Positions 61,204 to 64,000 of a DNA stretch of 64,000 nucleotides are shown piece by piece; position 1 is the stretch's first letter; each line of letters opens with the position of its first letter. The position numbers and the translations under genes are program-made. The notes beneath the pieces were generated by a model. That model saw only the letters and a list, made by a program, of their open reading frames with translations, was not told the DNA's origin and ran no database searches. Origin of the DNA: Cyanophora paradoxa (taxonomy: Eukaryota > Glaucocystophyceae > Cyanophorales > Cyanophoraceae); NCBI GenBank assembly GCA_004431415.1, contig QPMI01000115.1:62001-126000 (forward strand), written 5' to 3'.

Positions 61204-63576
61204 ATGCAGCGACCCCGCGTACCGGTTCTCCTGGTGCTAGCGCTGGCGGTGGCGTCATGGCCAGCAGCGTTGGGGCAGATCATCCCGTTCAGCCCAGCGC
61301 CGAACGTCACCCGTGTGCTGGGCTCCGCGGACGGCTCCTTGCCGGTCGACCAGCCAGGCGTCGGTGCGTCGCAGAGGCGCAAGCCCTGAGCTCCATCCAA
61401 GTTGCCCTGTCCCGCCCGGATCCGCGACGCGCGCGCCAGCCCGTGACGCCGGCGCTGTTGCGTGCGCAGGGACGGCCACGCGCTCAACCAACGTCTACGT
61501 GCGGCCCGAGCCTCTCCCTGAAGCTTTGGAAGCTCGAGCTTGCGCTCACTCTTAACTTGGGCCCCTCTCGCCCCGCCCGGCCCCGCGTGCGCAGGCGGCG
61601 CGCTTCTGCTGGCTCGATCGCTCGCTCTACTACGTCAACGTGCGTCCCGCCGCCGCGCCGCGCGCCCGCGCGCCCCGCGACCCGCTCCGACCCTTCCGCA
61701 GCACTGGGAGAGCGCCCTGCGGAAGCTGACGACGCACCCGGAGCACAGGATGAGCCTGCTCGCCGACCTCAGGCCGGTCTACAGTCTGCACCAGGCCGAG
61801 GCCATCGACCTCGACGACCAGTGCACCGCGTGCGCGCCCGCCGGCGCCGGCCCTATTCCGCCCCCCCGCCCCGCCCCGCCCCGTCCCGTCCCGCCCCGCC
61901 CTGTCCCGTGCGGATAGAGTTGCCCTGCCCCGCCCCGGCACGCCTCGCCCCGTCCCGCCCCGCCCCGCCCCGCCCCGCCCCGCCCCGCCCCGCCCGCACC
62001 GCGAGCTCGCGCTCACTTTCGGACGGGGGCGCTGCGCAGGTACATCCTAATGGCGGGGGGACACGTCCTGAAGGTCCCCCGGGGGGGCTCCCCGCAGGTT
62101 CTGGCGGCCCCGGCCCCCCCGCCCGCCCCGCCCCGCCCCCCGCCCTTTCGAAGGCAACGAGCCGCCGCCCGCCGGCCCGCCCCGGCAGGTCCTTGTGGAC
62201 CTCACCGGCGTATGCACGTCCTTCGGCGGCGGCATCGCACTCGACACGAGGCGGCAGCAGCTGTGCGCCCCGCCCCGCACGCCCGCACGCCCACCCGCCG
62301 GGCCGGCTCCCTGCCCTGCAGCTGACGCGACGGGGCGAGCGAGCGCAGCTGGGTGCTGTGCAGCTCCGGCATCCTTCGCGTGACGATCTCCACGGGGGCC
62401 AACCAGGTGCTCTCCCCCTTCTCCTTCCCCCCTCCCCCCTCCCCCTCCCCCCCCCCCCCCCCCGGTTCGAGCTCGAGGGGCGCAGCTCGTGTACTCGGGC
62501 TCGACGATGACCTCCAGCGGCATCTTCTACGACCGCGCCGCCGACCGCATGTGGCTCGCCGTGCGCCCGCCCCGCTGTACCCCCCTCCCTCCCCCCCCCC
62601 ACAACGTTTCGATCCATTGATGACGCTTTCGGCTCGTTAGAACGGGTGGGCCATGTACATACAGTACTTCGAGGATCTGGGGGCCCCGAGCCCGGTCTTA
62701 TCTCCTTTTGTCTGCGGGCGCGCTTTTCCCCTTCGTTCTCCCCGGCCCCTGGCTCAGCCGCTCCTCTTAAGTCGTTCCCCCCCCTGCGCGCAGGCCGGGT
62801 GCCAAGGGCTGGGCCGACGGGCCCTGCCTCACGGCGATGGTCAACACCCCCCGTGTGCGTCCCCTGCCGTACCCCTCCAGAGCTTAGTCCCTCTAGATCT
62901 CAAGCCCCGGCTAACGAGCTGTTCCGGATCCTGTGCAGTCGGGTCAGATCGTGCGGTGGCCCGGGGGCGGCTGGTACTTCTGGGCCGAGTACTCTAACCA
63001 CGTCGTCCGGGGCATGAACCTCGCGGTGAAAAAAAGAATTAAGCCACGAAACAGCCTTCGCATCTGTTCTTATTTCCGCTGTCTGCGCAGACGAACGAAG
63101 TCGTCACCGTCGCCGGCTGCGGCACGGCCACCGACAGCGAGGGCGGTGCGCACAGCAGCCTCTCCCGCTCGCGGGACAGCAGGCCGCAACCCTCTGAATC
63201 ACTGACGTGTACCCCCAGTCGGCACGTCGGCGTGCATCTCGTACCCCCTCGGCGTCGCCTGGGACTCCTCGAAAGGCGAGCGGCCCGCCCTCTTTCCTTA
63301 CGCCAGCCACTTCTGACTACTCCGCCCCGCGCCGCCTCCCCTCCAGGCCACCTCTACGTCACTACCGAGAGCGGGCGAGCCCTGCGCACCCTCCCCCTCC
63401 TCCTGCGAGTCCCGGTCCTCCTCACCGCTGAGGCTGACGCGGGCGGGGGTACGCCTTGTTTTCGGCGCAGGATCTACCGGATCGGGACGGGCAGGGCGCT
63501 CCGGCCCTACTCCGCGGTGGAGATGAAGGGCGGCGCCCTCTCCGTCACCGGCGGCGGCGCCTTCGTCGTCGCCTGA
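61204..63576 (+). CDS. Secreted NHL-like beta-propeller protein
   Basis: ATG 61,204 opens a clear signal peptide (MQRPRVPVLLVLALAVASWP, then AALGQ) followed by PFSPAPNVTRVLGSADG. Later exons carry propeller-like strands: MSLLADLRPVYSLHQAEAID, YILMAGGHVLK, LVDLTGVCTSFGGGIALDT, LVYSGSTMTSSGIFYDRAAD, and the NHL-type segment YSNHVVRGMNL joined to TNEVVTVAGCGTATDSEGGA, then YPLGVAWDSSKG, GHLYVTTESGRALR and IYRIGTGRALRPYSAVEM. The stop follows GGGAFVVA at 63,574-63,576. Introns are C-rich, with CCCCG iterations (61,860-61,992) and a poly-C run (62,431-62,464). NHL propellers bind ligands or proteins; no catalytic motif is seen, so the role is open. Exon borders between 61,380 and 62,110 are uncertain. 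Confidence 0.68.
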
Positions 63577-63864
63577 GCCTTCGGGCCGGCTTCGACTTCG
63601 GGTTTTCTGGTGTACGTGTACAGATGCGAGCACGTGTGCTGTATTCGGCCTTCGCAGCGTCGCCTAAGCCAGCCCCGAGGCCCCGAGGCCCCTCCGGACC
63701 TGCTGCTCCGCCCCATCTGCCTCTTGCCGCAGTGCTTCGCTCTCGCCCGATCCGGATCTGTCGCCCACACAGCTATGATAGTTCCATGTACAGCTGCGAT
63801 TAATGTACCTAGCTAACGTCACTGTTTACATTTAAATAGGCTTCCGGGACGCACGCGAGCGCGC
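63577..63864. other. Short spacer
   Basis: Between the NHL gene stop and a possible start at 63,865. Mixed sequence; nothing recognisable. Confidence 0.5.
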
Positions 63865-64000
63865 ATGGCCGACGCACTGACCGCAGCCACCGTCGCCAAG
63901 GGTGCCGGCCCTGCGCCCGCGCCTGCGAACCTCGGCCCCGCTCGGCCCGGCTGCGCCTCTTCTAAGCGGGGAGCCCGGGCTTCGAATTCGGGCCCCCGCA
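63865..64000 (+). CDS. Possible 5' end of another gene (partial)
   Basis: ATG 63,865 opens a frame that stays open to the window edge (MADALTAATVAKGAGPAPAP and on). The Ala/Pro composition is what any GC-rich frame would give, so support is weak. No domain is visible. Confidence 0.2.
   Translation, partial: MADALTAATVAKGAGPAPAPANLGPARPGCASSKRGARASNSGPR

Overview
This is nuclear DNA of a unicellular, probably algal, eukaryote. The genes are broken by many short introns. They encode eukaryote-only families: kinesin-1 motor, soluble adenylyl cyclase of the ADCY10 type, a TmcB-like polytopic protein, CUB, Kelch and NHL ectodomain proteins, and a WD40-RING protein. The lineage cannot be fixed from the sequence. 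The gene mix and the GC-rich splice sites suit a GC-rich microalga (haptophyte, pelagophyte, cryptophyte or dinoflagellate-like), which is inference. I see no prokaryotic operon, CRISPR array, rRNA or tRNA.

Layout. 1-9,267: moderate-GC multi-exon ectodomain gene (+), open at the 5' edge, with propeller-like, Kelch and C-terminal CUB parts. 9,268-9,892: spacer with a G-tract and a 40-bp tandem repeat. 9,893-12,019: unrecognised gene (+). 12,020-14,900: G-rich spacer with two copies of a diverged repeat. About 14,900-19,085: soluble adenylyl cyclase (-). About 19,190-22,139: WD40/coiled-coil/RING gene (+), head-to-head with the cyclase. 22,599-29,778: large unknown protein, copy A (+). 31,901-40,995: TmcB-like gene (+) in moderate-GC DNA, preceded by palindrome-rich DNA. 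41,618-48,590: copy B of the unknown protein (-). 49,301-53,565 and 53,849-58,349: two head-to-head kinesin-1 genes. 59,152-60,165: small polytopic membrane protein (-). 61,204-63,576: secreted NHL-like protein (+). 63,865-end: possible gene start.

Two nested inverted duplications dominate. Copies A and B form arms of about 7 kb, roughly nine-tenths identical in exons, around the TmcB-like gene. The kinesin pair is near-identical in the motor core but strongly diverged in the N-terminus and tail, which suggests gene conversion or a patchwork duplication. A haplotype mis-join is a real alternative for the 7-kb arms. High-GC genes use unusual splice donors (GTGCGC, GTACCC and, in at least two well-supported cases, GCGCGC), and many carry long sense-strand poly-C tracts in introns. 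Several genes share themes of signalling (cyclase), ubiquitin ligation (RING), transport (kinesin) and the cell surface (CUB/Kelch, NHL, TmcB-like), but no single pathway joins them.
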